Assembly: GCF_014649735.1 (NCBI RefSeq) | Contig: NZ_BMTP01000006.1 | Span: 186,001-250,000, forward strand | Length of the DNA: 64,000 bases | From: Streptomyces lavendofoliae | GTDB taxonomy: Bacteria > Actinomycetota > Actinomycetes > Streptomycetales > Streptomycetaceae | Reading direction: 5' to 3' | Part shown: piece after piece, positions 36,240 to 44,336 of the stretch | Layout: each line of letters opens with the position of its first letter | How positions within the stretch are numbered: the first letter of the stretch is position 1 | Program-made: the position numbers and the translations under genes | Notes under the pieces: generated by a model | What the model saw: the letters and a program-made list of their open reading frames with translations, nothing else | Told to the model about the DNA's origin: nothing | Databases searched by the model: none

Positions 36240-37223
36240 GTGCGCGATTCCGCCGAGTTCACGCGGTCCGAGAGCCGATTCACGGACCGGTTCACCGCCG
36301 GCGGCCGGGACGGCCGGCCGGTCGAGGCCGGCCGGTACCGGCTCGTCGTCAGCCGGGCGTGCCCGTGGGCGAGCCGTGCGCTGGTGGTGCGGCGGCTGCT
36401 GGGCCTGGAGGAAGCCCTGTCACTGGCCGTGGCCGACCCCGTGCAGGACGAGCGGAGCTGGCGCTTCACCCTCGACCCGGACGGCCGGGACCCTGTCCTC
36501 GGCATCCGCTTCCTGAGCGAGGCGTACCGGGCCAGGGACGCGGGGTACGACGGCGGCGTCAGCGTCCCCGCGATCGTCGACGTGCCGAGCGGCCAGGTGG
36601 TCACCAACGACTACCAGCGCATCACGCTGGACCTGTCCACCGAGTGGCGGGCCATGCACCGCGAGGGCGCGCCCGACCTCTACCCGGAGAAGCTCCGGGA
36701 CGAGATCGACGAGCGGATGGAGGGCATCTACCAGGACGTCAACAACGGCGTGTACAAGGCGGGGTTCGCCAAGAGCCAGGAGGCGTACGACGCGGCCTAC
36801 TCGCGGCTGTTCGCCCGGCTGGACCAGGTGTCCGAGCACCTCGCGGGGCAGCGCTACCTGGTGGGCGACACGATCACCGAGGCGGACGTCCGGCTGTTCA
36901 CCACGCTGGTGCGGTTCGACGCCGTCTACCACGGCCACTTCAAGTGCAACCGCAACAAGCTCGGTGAGGACCCCGTCCTGTGGGCGTACGCCCGGGACCT
37001 GTTCCAGACGCCCGGCTTCGGCGACACGGTGGACTTCGACCACATCAAGCGGCATTACTACGTGGTGCACGAGGACATCAACCCGACGCGGATCGTGCCT
37101 CGTGGCCCGGACCTGCGCGGCTGGCGGGCCCCGCACCACCGGGAGGAGCTGGGCGGGCGCCCGTTCGGTGACGGGACGCCGCCGCCCCCTCCCCCGCCCC
37201 ACGAGGTCGTCCAGCCGCTGTGA
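36240..37223 (+). CDS. Glutathione S-transferase-fold hydroquinone reductase (YqjG/ECM4-like)
   Basis: 327 residues beginning at GTG. The thioredoxin-like domain carries the catalytic Cys in SRACPWASRA (~44), the hallmark of Xi-class glutathionyl-hydroquinone reductases. The family's long insert and the C-terminal all-helical domain (DRLF..YLVGDTITEADVRLFTTLVRFDAVYHGHFKCN) follow, along with IKRHYY near the end. The enzyme reduces S-conjugated hydroquinones. Streptomyces makes mycothiol rather than glutathione, so the in vivo thiol is probably mycothiol. It is convergent with the dehydrogenase gene, 6 bp apart. Confidence 0.9.
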   Translation: MRDSAEFTRSESRFTDRFTAGGRDGRPVEAGRYRLVVSRACPWASRALVVRRLLGLEEALSLAVADPVQDERSWRFTLDPDGRDPVLGIRFLSEAYRARDAGYDGGVSVPAIVDVPSGQVVTNDYQRITLDLSTEWRAMHREGAPDLYPEKLRDEIDERMEGIYQDVNNGVYKAGFAKSQEAYDAAYSRLFARLDQVSEHLAGQRYLVGDTITEADVRLFTTLVRFDAVYHGHFKCNRNKLGEDPVLWAYARDLFQTPGFGDTVDFDHIKRHYYVVHEDINPTRIVPRGPDLRGWRAPHHREELGGRPFGDGTPPPPPPPHEVVQPL

Positions 37224-37229
37224 CGGCGC

Positions 37230-38636
37230 CTAGGACGCGGCCTGCCACACGGTGGTGGCGTTGCAGAACTCCTTGATGCCGTGCCCGGACAGCTCCCGCC
37301 CGTACCCCGAGCGCTTCACCCCGCCGAACGGCAGCGCGGGGTGCGAGGCGGTCATCCCGTTGACGAACACGCCGCCCGCCTCCAGGTCCCGGACGAACCT
37401 GCGCACATCCTCGTCGTCGCGTGTCCAGACGTTGGAGCTGAGCCCGAAGTACGTGTCGTTGGCGACCTTCACCGCCTCGTCCAGGTCGGCCACCCGGTAG
37501 AGCGTGGCGACCGGTCCGAAGGTCTCCTCCCGGTGGATGCGCATCCCGGGAGTGATGCCGCTCAGCACGGTCGGCTCGTAGAACCAGCCGTGTTCCATGC
37601 CCCGCGGCAGGTTCCCGGGCCGGCCACCGCCGCACAGGACGGTCGCGCCCTGGCGCACGGCGTCGTCGACGAGTTCCCGGAGTCCGTCGCGCCCGGCCTC
37701 GCTGGCCAGCGGCCCGACGTCGGTGGACTCGTCCATGGGGTCGCCCACGGTCAGCGCGGCCATGCCGGCGGTGAACCGTTCCGTGAAGGCGTCGAACACG
37801 TCCGTGTGGACGATGAAGCGCTTGGCCGCGATGCAGGACTGGCCGTTGTTCTGGGCGCGGGCGGTGACGGCGACCTCGGCGGCCCTCTCGACGTCCGCCG
37901 AGGGCATCACCACGTACGGATCGCTGCCGCCGAGCTCCAGGACGGTCTTCTTGATCTCGTCGCCGGCGATGGCGGCGACGGAGCGTCCGGCCGGTTCGCT
38001 GCCGGTGAGGGTCGCGGCGGCCACCCGGTCGTCGCGCAGGATGCCCTCGACGGCGCGGGAGCCGACGAGCAGGGTCTGGAAGCAGCCCTCGGGGTAGCCC
38101 GCGCGGCGGAAGAGGTCCTCCAGGTAGAGCGCGGTCCGCGGAACGTTCGAGGCGTGCTTGAGCAGTCCGACGTTGCCCGCCATGAGCGCGGGCGCCGCGA
38201 AGCGGACGACCTGCCAGAGCGGGAAGTTCCACGGCATGACGGCCAGCACCGGGCCGAGCGGACGGTAGTGCACACGCGCGTGGGCCGCTCCGGCGTCCCG
38301 GACGTCGTCGTCCGGGGGCCGCTCGTCGGCGAGGAGCCGCTCGGCGTTGGCCGCGTACCAGCGCATGGCCTTCACGCATTTGGCCGCCTCCGCCCGGGCG
38401 GCGGTGAGGGGCTTGCCCATCTCCGTGGTCATCGTGCGGGCGATGTCGTCCTGGTCGGCCTCCAGCAGGCCGGCCGCGCGGTCGAGCAGGCGGGCCCGGT
38501 CGGCGAACGTGGTCCTGCGGTACTCGCGGAAGGCCGCGTCGGCGGCGGCCACGCGCCGTTCGATCCCGTCGGGCGTGAGCTCGTCGAAGGTCTTGAGCGT
38601 CTCGCCGGTGGCGGGGTTGACGGTCGCGATGGGCAT
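37230..38636 (-). CDS. Succinate-semialdehyde-type aldehyde dehydrogenase
   Basis: 468 residues; the ATG after GAGGAG is chosen over a longer frame. This is a class-3-fold aldehyde dehydrogenase with [21 protein letters not shown] (cofactor binding), the general base Glu in [13 protein letters not shown], the nucleophilic Cys in [13 protein letters not shown] and [13 protein letters not shown]. The sequence start ([23 protein letters not shown]) is typical of the NAD(P)-dependent succinate-semialdehyde group, which feeds 4-aminobutyrate carbon into the TCA cycle. The substrate could be another short aldehyde. Cytoplasmic. Divergent from the BrkB gene. Confidence 0.9.
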   Translation of the reverse strand: MPIATVNPATGETLKTFDELTPDGIERRVAAADAAFREYRRTTFADRARLLDRAAGLLEADQDDIARTMTTEMGKPLTAARAEAAKCVKAMRWYAANAERLLADERPPDDDVRDAGAAHARVHYRPLGPVLAVMPWNFPLWQVVRFAAPALMAGNVGLLKHASNVPRTALYLEDLFRRAGYPEGCFQTLLVGSRAVEGILRDDRVAAATLTGSEPAGRSVAAIAGDEIKKTVLELGGSDPYVVMPSADVERAAEVAVTARAQNNGQSCIAAKRFIVHTDVFDAFTERFTAGMAALTVGDPMDESTDVGPLASEAGRDGLRELVDDAVRQGATVLCGGGRPGNLPRGMEHGWFYEPTVLSGITPGMRIHREETFGPVATLYRVADLDEAVKVANDTYFGLSSNVWTRDDEDVRRFVRDLEAGGVFVNGMTASHPALPFGGVKRSGYGRELSGHGIKEFCNATTVWQAAS

Positions 38637-38718
38637 GGGGGTCTCCTCGCAGTCGCTGCCTCGACCCTGCCGCGCCGGTCGCGGCGCCGCAACGCGAGCG
38701 TCCGCGGCGCGACGGCGG

Positions 38719-38748
38719 CGGGTTATGACGGGTCTGTCGGGTAACCCG
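38719..38748. promoter_or_regulatory. Inverted repeat and possible SigB-like promoter before the BrkB gene
   Basis: CGGGTTA and TAACCCG form 7-bp arms 16 bp apart. Reading right, GGTT-N15-GGGTAA (38721-38745) is one base off the SigB-type consensus and would place the transcript start very close to the ATG at 38756. Either element could be chance. Confidence 0.3.
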
Positions 38749-38755
38749 TGGCGGT

Positions 38756-39781
38756 ATGGCACACACAGGTGATGACAGGGAAAAACGCGCCGGGACGCCG
38801 GACCAGCCGACCGACCTGTCCGCGGGTTCGTGGCGGGCGGTCCTCAAGCGGACCGGCAAGGAGTTCATGGACGACGAGCTCCCCGACCGGGCGGCGGCCC
38901 TGACGTACTACAGCGTCCTGTCGATCTTCCCCGCGCTGCTGGTCCTGGTCTCGGTGCTGGGTGTGATCGGCGATTCGGCGACCCGGACGGTGCTGGACAA
39001 CCTCCAGAAGCTGGCGCCGGGGCCGGTGCGGGACATCCTCGGGGACGCCGTGAAACAGCTCCAGGACAGTCCGGGCGCCAGTGGCGCGGTGGCCGTCGTC
39101 AGCCTGATCGGCGCGATCTGGTCGGCCTCGGGGTACGTGGGCGGCTTCATCCGTACCGCGAACGCCGTGTACGACCTGCCGGAGGGCCGCCCGGTGTGGA
39201 AGCTGACGCCGCTGCGGATCGGGCTCACGCTGGTGCTGATGGTGCTGCTCGCGGTGAGCGCGGTGATCGTGGTCTTCACCGGTCCGCTGGCGGCGCGCGT
39301 GGGTGAGGCCATCGGCCTCGGCGACGAGGCGCTCACGGTGTGGAACATCGCCAAGTGGCCGGTGCTGATCGTCCTGGTGATCGTGATGATCGCGCTGCTG
39401 TTCTGGCGGGCGCCCAACGTCCACGGCCAGGGCTTCCGCTGGCTGAGCCCGGGCAGCGTCCTCGCGGTACTGCTGTGGCTGATCGCCTCGGCCGGCTTCG
39501 CGCTGTACGTGGCGAACTTCGGCTCGTACAACAAGACCTACGGCACGCTGGCCGGTGTCATCACCTTCCTGATCTGGCTGTGGCTGTCGAACCTGGCCAT
39601 CCTGCTGGGGCTGGAGCTGGACGCGGAACTGGCGCGGCAGCGGGCGATCAGCAGCGGCATGCCCGAGTCGGAGGAGCCGTACGTGGAGCCGCGGGACACC
39701 CGCAAGTGGCCCGAGGAGATGCGCGAGGAGATCGCGCACGACGAGCGCTCCGGCCGCGGCGACGACTCCCGCCCGGCCTGA
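38756..39781 (+). CDS. YihY/virulence factor BrkB family membrane protein
   Basis: 341 residues with six membrane segments (e.g. AALTYYSVLSIFPALLVLVSVLGVIG, LTLVLMVLLAVSAVIVVFTG, GVITFLIWLWLSNLAILLGLELDAEL). The DRAAALTYY and FLIWLWLSNLAILLGLELDAEL signatures define the family, formerly called RNase BN. Role unknown; often suggested as an inner-membrane transporter or stress-related protein. No strong ribosome site is visible. Confidence 0.92.
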   Translation: MAHTGDDREKRAGTPDQPTDLSAGSWRAVLKRTGKEFMDDELPDRAAALTYYSVLSIFPALLVLVSVLGVIGDSATRTVLDNLQKLAPGPVRDILGDAVKQLQDSPGASGAVAVVSLIGAIWSASGYVGGFIRTANAVYDLPEGRPVWKLTPLRIGLTLVLMVLLAVSAVIVVFTGPLAARVGEAIGLGDEALTVWNIAKWPVLIVLVIVMIALLFWRAPNVHGQGFRWLSPGSVLAVLLWLIASAGFALYVANFGSYNKTYGTLAGVITFLIWLWLSNLAILLGLELDAELARQRAISSGMPESEEPYVEPRDTRKWPEEMREEIAHDERSGRGDDSRPA

Positions 39782-39789
39782 CGCCGCCG

Positions 39790-39823
39790 CCCGGGTACCA
39801 CCGGCCGGCCGGTGGTACCCGGG
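39790..39823. terminator. 34-bp perfect palindrome between convergent genes
   Basis: A fully symmetric hairpin with arms starting CCCGGGTACCACCGGC lies between the BrkB stop (39781) and the FUSC stop (39827). It can form the same stem on either strand and is well placed as a bidirectional terminator. Confidence 0.75.
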
Positions 39824-39826
39824 AGT

Positions 39827-41050
39827 TCACACTCCTCGCGGGACGGGCCGGGCGTCGTCCAGGTCGTAGAGCAGACGCTGGGTCTCCGCCGCCAGTCCCC
39901 CGACCGAGGTGGCGGTCTCGTCGTCGTGCTCGGTGAGGCGGGCCTTCAGGCGCCGCTGCGCCGCCCACGCCCGCTCCAGGGCCTCGCCCCGGACGCCGCC
40001 GCCGTCCCCGGGGTCGTCGCGAACGGCGTCACGCGTCCCGTCACGGGCGGCGTCGGGAGACCCGGCACCGGGGCCGCCGGCCAGGGTCTCGCAGTCCGCC
40101 TCGCACACGTCCGCCAGGGCGTGCAGCAGTGCCGGGACCTCGCCGAGCACCGTGTCCGGCGGCGGCCTGAGCCGGGGGCGGTCCCCCGCGGCCTCGGCGA
40201 GCATGCCGGTGAGCGCGGTCAGGTGGTCGGCGACGCGCTCCCAGGCCGCGTCCCACTGGGTGGAGGGCAGCTCCGGGCCGGGCCTGCGGATACGGCGTCC
40301 GGGGTTGAGGCGCAGGCTCTCCCGGGTCCACATCCGGGCGTTGCGCAGGTCCGCGAGCCGCTGCGGCAGCCGCCGGGCGCGGGCGTGCCACTCCTGGGCC
40401 TGGCGCCGCTCGTAGCCCCGCTCCATCTCCTCGGCCATCGACCGCAGCAGTTCCCCGCCCTCCCTCGGCAGCCGGCACAGCGACTCATGGGCGTGCCGCA
40501 GGTGCACCGGCGGCAGGACGAGCGCGTTGACGCCGATGCCGATGACCGCGCCGAGGAGCGTCTCCAGCAGCCGGTGCAGGATGTCGAACCCGCTGAACGA
40601 GCCGTAGACCAGCACGAACAGCGCCGTGGTGGAGGCGTAGACGCCCTGGCCCTCGAAGCGGGAGTAGTTGCCGAGCAGCGCGGTGACGGGGAGCACGATC
40701 GCCATGGCCGCCATGGTGTTGCCGCCGGTCAGCCCGGCGGCGGCGGCCGCCAGCACGGTACCGGCGGCGATGAGCACCACCTGCTGGACGCCGGTCCGCA
40801 CCGAGCGGTAGACGGTGCTCTGCACGAGCGCGACAGCCGTCCAGGGCGCCATGAGCGCCAGCGGTGCCTGCCACCACCAGCCGGCCACCGCCCAGGCGAG
40901 GATCGCCGCCCCGGCGGCCTTGACGGCCTGGACGGCCAGGTCGCGCTCCGGGCCGGGGCCGGTGAGGGCCCGGCGTACGGACCCTCCGACGGCGGCGGCC
41001 TCCCAGCCGGCCCCGTGCCACAGCTCTCGCGCGCGGGCCGCCGGGTTCAC
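39827..41050 (-). CDS. FUSC-family membrane protein (aromatic acid exporter-like)
   Basis: 407 residues from a GTG that overlaps the SDR stop (GTGA). The N-terminal half has about six membrane helices in two groups (AAGAAILAWAVAGWWWQAPLALMAPWTAVALVQSTVYRSVRTG; LIGIGVNALVLPPVH), followed by a long Arg/Glu-rich cytoplasmic helical domain to the end (RLAEEMERGYERRQAQEWHARAR and similar). This resembles the FUSC/ArAE efflux family. Substrate unknown. Part of an SDR-FUSC operon. Confidence 0.88.
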   Translation of the reverse strand: MNPAARARELWHGAGWEAAAVGGSVRRALTGPGPERDLAVQAVKAAGAAILAWAVAGWWWQAPLALMAPWTAVALVQSTVYRSVRTGVQQVVLIAAGTVLAAAAAGLTGGNTMAAMAIVLPVTALLGNYSRFEGQGVYASTTALFVLVYGSFSGFDILHRLLETLLGAVIGIGVNALVLPPVHLRHAHESLCRLPREGGELLRSMAEEMERGYERRQAQEWHARARRLPQRLADLRNARMWTRESLRLNPGRRIRRPGPELPSTQWDAAWERVADHLTALTGMLAEAAGDRPRLRPPPDTVLGEVPALLHALADVCEADCETLAGGPGAGSPDAARDGTRDAVRDDPGDGGGVRGEALERAWAAQRRLKARLTEHDDETATSVGGLAAETQRLLYDLDDARPVPRGV

Positions 41051-41934
41051 GGCAGCGGGGTGCCGCCGGTGGCGTTGACGACCTCCCCCGTGATGTAACT
41101 CGCCCCCGGTGCGGCGAGGAAGACGTACGCCGGCGCCATCTCCGCCGGCTGGGCGGGGCGTCCGAGCGGCGACTGCTTCCCGAACTCGGCCGTCTCGGGC
41201 ATCGTCGCCGGGATGAGCGGCGTCCAGACCGGTCCGGGGGCCACCGCGTTCACCCGGATGCCGCGCTCGGCGACCATCTGGGCCAGGCCGTGGGTGAAGT
41301 TGACGATGGCCGCCTTCGTCATGGCGTAGTCGAGCAGCGGCGGGCTGGGCTGGTACGCCTGCACGGACGTGGTGTTGATGACGGAGCCGCCCCGGGGGAT
41401 GTGCGGCAGGGCCGCCCTGGTCAGCCAGAACATGCCGTACAGGTTGGTCTTCATCACCCGGTCGAACTGCTCGGTCGTGATGGCCTCGATGCCGTCCGGC
41501 TGGGCCATCTGGTACGCCGCGTTGTTCACCAGGATGTCGATGCGCCCGAACTCCTCGACGACCCGGTGGATCAGGGCCCGGCACTGCTCCTCGTCGCGGT
41601 TGTCGGCGGGGGTGGAGATGACCTTGCGGCCGGCCTCCTCGACGAGCCTCGCGGTCTCGCGCGCCTCTTCCTCCTCCTCGGGGAGGTGGGTGAACACGAT
41701 GTCGGCGCCTTCGCGCGCGTACGCCAGGCACACCGCGCGCCCGATGCCGGAGTCGCCACCGGTGACGACGGCGACGCGGTCGCGCAGCAGTCCGGTGCCC
41801 CGGTAGGAGTCCTCGCCGTGGTCCGGCGGCGGGTCCATCGGGCCGGTCCAGCCGGGGTGTTGCTGCTCCTGCTCCGGGAAATCCGGCCGCGGGTGCCGGG
41901 TGACGGGGTCCTGGGGCTCGCGGGGGTCGGTCAT
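41047..41934 (-). CDS. SDR-family oxidoreductase
   Basis: 295 residues from an ATG after AAAGGCGG. A ~50-residue N-terminal extension (DPREPQDPVTRHPRPDFPEQEQQHPG) precedes the Rossmann fold: cofactor motif VVTGGDSGIGRAV, NNAAYQ, catalytic Ser in SVINTTSVQAYQPSP, Tyr-x-x-x-Lys in LLDYAMTKAAI, and end ITGEVVNATGG. The extension and motifs match the YghA-like oxidoreductases, which in other bacteria respond to stress. The substrate is unknown. Confidence 0.92.
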   Translation of the reverse strand: MTDPREPQDPVTRHPRPDFPEQEQQHPGWTGPMDPPPDHGEDSYRGTGLLRDRVAVVTGGDSGIGRAVCLAYAREGADIVFTHLPEEEEEARETARLVEEAGRKVISTPADNRDEEQCRALIHRVVEEFGRIDILVNNAAYQMAQPDGIEAITTEQFDRVMKTNLYGMFWLTRAALPHIPRGGSVINTTSVQAYQPSPPLLDYAMTKAAIVNFTHGLAQMVAERGIRVNAVAPGPVWTPLIPATMPETAEFGKQSPLGRPAQPAEMAPAYVFLAAPGASYITGEVVNATGGTPLP

Positions 41935-42041
41935 GGTCCGCCTTTCGTGTGGTCAGCGGTCGGTCAGGGTCGACTTCTCGCGTTCCCAAGACTCACGGAC
42001 CGAACCATTCCCCGCGAATCAGGCGGTGGTCCGTCGGCCGG

Positions 42042-42452
42042 TCACACGGGGATGCGGGCCGACGGCGCGGCGATGGGCACGTCGTTGATCCCGGCGTAGC
42101 GCTTGCGCATCAGGCCGTTCGGGTCGAACTCCCAGTTCTCGTTGCCGTAGGCGCGGAACCACTGTCCGGCGGTGTCGTGGTACTCGTACGCGAAGCGCAC
42201 GGCGATGCGGTCGCCGGTGAAGGCCCACAGTTCCTTGCGGAGCCGGTAGTCCAGCTCCCGCCGCCACTTGGCGGTGAGAAAGGCGACGATCTCGTCCCGG
42301 CCGGTCAGGAAGACGTCACGATTGCGCCACTCGGAGTCCTCGGTGTAGGCGAGGGCGACCTGCTCCGGGTCGCGGGTGTTCCAGGCGTCCTGGGCGAGGC
42401 GCACCTTCAGGCGCGCGGTCTCCTCGGTGAACGGCGGCAGCGGCGGTCGCAC
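42042..42452 (-). CDS. SnoaL/NTF2-like protein (DUF1348 type)
   Basis: 136 residues from a GTG after AGGAGC. The cone-like NTF2 fold is recognisable from [44 protein letters not shown] and [31 protein letters not shown]. Members of this subgroup are small single-domain proteins of unknown activity. It is divergent from the TetR gene with two palindromic operators in between, so it is very likely the regulated target. Confidence 0.88.
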   Translation of the reverse strand: MRPPLPPFTEETARLKVRLAQDAWNTRDPEQVALAYTEDSEWRNRDVFLTGRDEIVAFLTAKWRRELDYRLRKELWAFTGDRIAVRFAYEYHDTAGQWFRAYGNENWEFDPNGLMRKRYAGINDVPIAAPSARIPV

Positions 42453-42470
42453 GGCGAGCTCCTCTCGACA

Positions 42471-42494
42471 GCGTGAGAACGATCGTTCTCACGC
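42471..42494. promoter_or_regulatory. TetR operator 1 (24-bp perfect palindrome)
   Basis: Perfect palindrome centred on GAGAACGATCGTTCTC, extended by GCGT/ACGC. It lies 19 bp from the SnoaL-like start, between the divergent genes. Confidence 0.85.
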
Positions 42495-42508
42495 GCTCCG
42501 GTACCCTA

Positions 42509-42526
42509 TGAGAACGATGGTTCTCA
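42509..42526. promoter_or_regulatory. TetR operator 2 (18-bp palindrome)
   Basis: TGAGAAC-N4-GTTCTCA, same half-site as operator 1 with a one-base asymmetric centre (GATG). Its centre is 35 bp from that of operator 1, about three and a half helical turns. Confidence 0.85.
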
Positions 42527-42543
42527 GGCAAGGGAGTGGCGCG

Positions 42544-43107
42544 ATGGACGACGGGGAGGCGAGGACCCGGGTCCTCGACGCGGCCGAGGAGTTGTTCTAC
42601 GGCCGGGGCATTCAGACCGTCGGCATGGACGCCGTGCGCGGCGCCTCCGGGGTCGCCCTGCGGCGCCTCTACCAGCTCTTCCCCTCCAAGGGCGCACTGG
42701 TGGAGGCCTACCTGCTGCGGCGCGACGCCCGCTGGCGCGCGGGCCTGGCCGCGTACGTGGACGCCGTGGACGCCCCGCCGCGCGAGCGGGTGCTGGCGGT
42801 CTTCGACTGGCTGCGCGACTGGTTCGAGGAACCCGGTTTCCGCGGCTGCGCCTTCATCAACTCCTTCGGTGAACTCGGCGCCACGTCACCGGAGGTGGCC
42901 GGCGCCGCGCGACGGCACAAGGAGGAGTTCTTCCGGTACGTCACCAGGCTGGTGGCCGCGGCGGGCGCCCCCGACTCGGCCGGGCGCCAAGTGGCCCTGC
43001 TCGCGGAGGGCGCCATGACGACCGCCGCCCTCACCGGTTCGTCCGCACCCGCCCGCGAGGCCCGGGATGCGGCCGCGGCGCTGCTGGACGCGGCGGTACG
43101 CCGCTGA
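42544..43107 (+). CDS. TetR-family transcriptional regulator
   Basis: 187 residues starting at an ATG 9 bp after AAGGGAG. The N-terminal HTH spans ~5-50 (RVLDAAEELFYGRGIQTVGMDAVRGASGVALRRLYQLFPSKGALVEAYLL), and the C-terminal ligand domain includes FDWLRDWFEEPGFRGCAFINSFGELG. The region upstream holds two palindromes with a common GAGAAC half-site, so it probably represses itself and the divergent SnoaL-like gene. Confidence 0.92.
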   Translation: MDDGEARTRVLDAAEELFYGRGIQTVGMDAVRGASGVALRRLYQLFPSKGALVEAYLLRRDARWRAGLAAYVDAVDAPPRERVLAVFDWLRDWFEEPGFRGCAFINSFGELGATSPEVAGAARRHKEEFFRYVTRLVAAAGAPDSAGRQVALLAEGAMTTAALTGSSAPAREARDAAAALLDAAVRR

Positions 43108-43136
43108 CCGGGCCGGGCGCGCGGACGGGCCGGCCG

Positions 43137-43153
43137 GGTGCGGCGGCCGCACC
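43137..43153. terminator. GC hairpin after the TetR gene
   Basis: GGTGCGGC and GCCGCACC flank a single base; the stem lies 29 bp after the TetR stop. Possible terminator. Confidence 0.4.
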
Positions 43154-43243
43154 GCCGAACCGGTGAATCGGCACCACCGGGCGCATGTGGCACCGCCCTC
43201 CCCGCAAGGACACCCTGGGGTTCCGCTCTGCGAAAGGATGGAG

Positions 43244-44188
43244 ATGCGCCTCGCACATTCCTCATGGGGTGCCGCCGCGCTGGCCCTCGTACTGAGCACG
43301 GCCGGATGCGCACCCGCCCGGGGCAAGCCGCCCGAGCCCTCCGCCCTCTCCGCCCTCCCGGTCGCCGCACCCGCCCCACCACGGCAGGAGGCGGCCGGAA
43401 CGTGCCGCACACCGACCGGGAAGAAACGTCACTGCACACGGGTGCCCCGGCCGTACTACGGCCAGCGGATCGTCACCATCGACATCCTGGCCGGGTTCAC
43501 CGCCCGCGCCGTGGGAGAGGCGGGCGGCGAGCGCACCCTGCGGGCCCGCATCAGGCAGGCCGTCACCTCCACCTCCCAGGCGTTCGCCGCCGGGGCGGTC
43601 AACGCCCGCCTCCGGCTCGCCGGCATCGTCCAGGCCAAGGTGCCCGCCCGGCTGGACCGGTCCGGGGACGCCCTGCTGAAGGCCGTCGCGCGGCGCGGCG
43701 ACGGCGTGGCGGACCACCTGCCCGGCCTGCGCGACCGCGTGGGAGCCGACCTGGTCACGGTGGTGACGGGCAGCAACGGGCCCGCCGGGCTGGCCAACCG
43801 GCCCCGCCGCGTGACGTCCCGGACCAGCGCGCACGGGTACAGCCTGGTCGCCCAGAAGGCCCTCGCGCACCACTCGCTCGCCCACGAGATCGCCCACAAC
43901 CTGGGCGCCATGCACGACTACGTCACCGCCCCGCGCGGCGCCAACAGCGCCCGCGGCTACTTCCCGCCCTCGGGCCGGTGGTCGACCCTGGAGGCGTACG
44001 AGTCGAGCTGCCGCAGGGCGACCGGCGGCCCGTGCCGGCGCATCAACCGCTACTCCAACCCCCGGCAGACCTACCGCGGTGAGCGGCTCGGCGCGCCGCT
44101 GGGCCGGTCGAGGCCCGCCGACACCGTCCGCGCCTTCAACGCCGTGGTGGGCATCGTCGCCGACTACCGCCGCCGCCCGGGGCCCTGA
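43244..44188 (+). CDS. Lipoprotein zinc metalloprotease (reprolysin-like)
   Basis: 314 residues; the ATG at 43244 (spaced from GAAAGGATGGAG) is preferred to that at 43238. A lipoprotein signal ends in LSTAGCAPARG (lipidated Cys ~21). After a Pro-rich linker, a metzincin-like domain follows: the helix with HEIAHNLGAMHD (~214) gives the three zinc ligands HExxHNxGxxHD and the active-site Glu. Cys residues SSCRRATGGPCRRINRYSNPR near the end fit the adamalysin/M12B-like fold. It is exported and membrane-tethered. Target unknown. Confidence 0.87.
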   Translation: MRLAHSSWGAAALALVLSTAGCAPARGKPPEPSALSALPVAAPAPPRQEAAGTCRTPTGKKRHCTRVPRPYYGQRIVTIDILAGFTARAVGEAGGERTLRARIRQAVTSTSQAFAAGAVNARLRLAGIVQAKVPARLDRSGDALLKAVARRGDGVADHLPGLRDRVGADLVTVVTGSNGPAGLANRPRRVTSRTSAHGYSLVAQKALAHHSLAHEIAHNLGAMHDYVTAPRGANSARGYFPPSGRWSTLEAYESSCRRATGGPCRRINRYSNPRQTYRGERLGAPLGRSRPADTVRAFNAVVGIVADYRRRPGP

Positions 44189-44318
44189 CCGGTGGAGGCG
44201 GGCGGGCACAGGAGGGGCGGGGCCTGCCCGGCGACGGCGACGGCGGCGAGGAACGGCGGGTGGACTCCTCGCCCTTCCGGCACCTCGCCCTTCCCAGGCG
44301 CATATCGGTCGGAGCGGA

Positions 44319-44336
44319 TAAAATTCCCATATGGGA
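44319..44336 (+). promoter_or_regulatory. TAAAAT -10 box, probably leaderless start of the FHA-ABC gene
   Basis: TAAAAT ends 6 bp before the ATG at 44331 and no proper Shine-Dalgarno lies in range, so transcription could start at the A of the start codon. The ATG is also inside the palindrome TCCCATATGGGA (44325-44336). The -35 region is poor. Confidence 0.4.
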
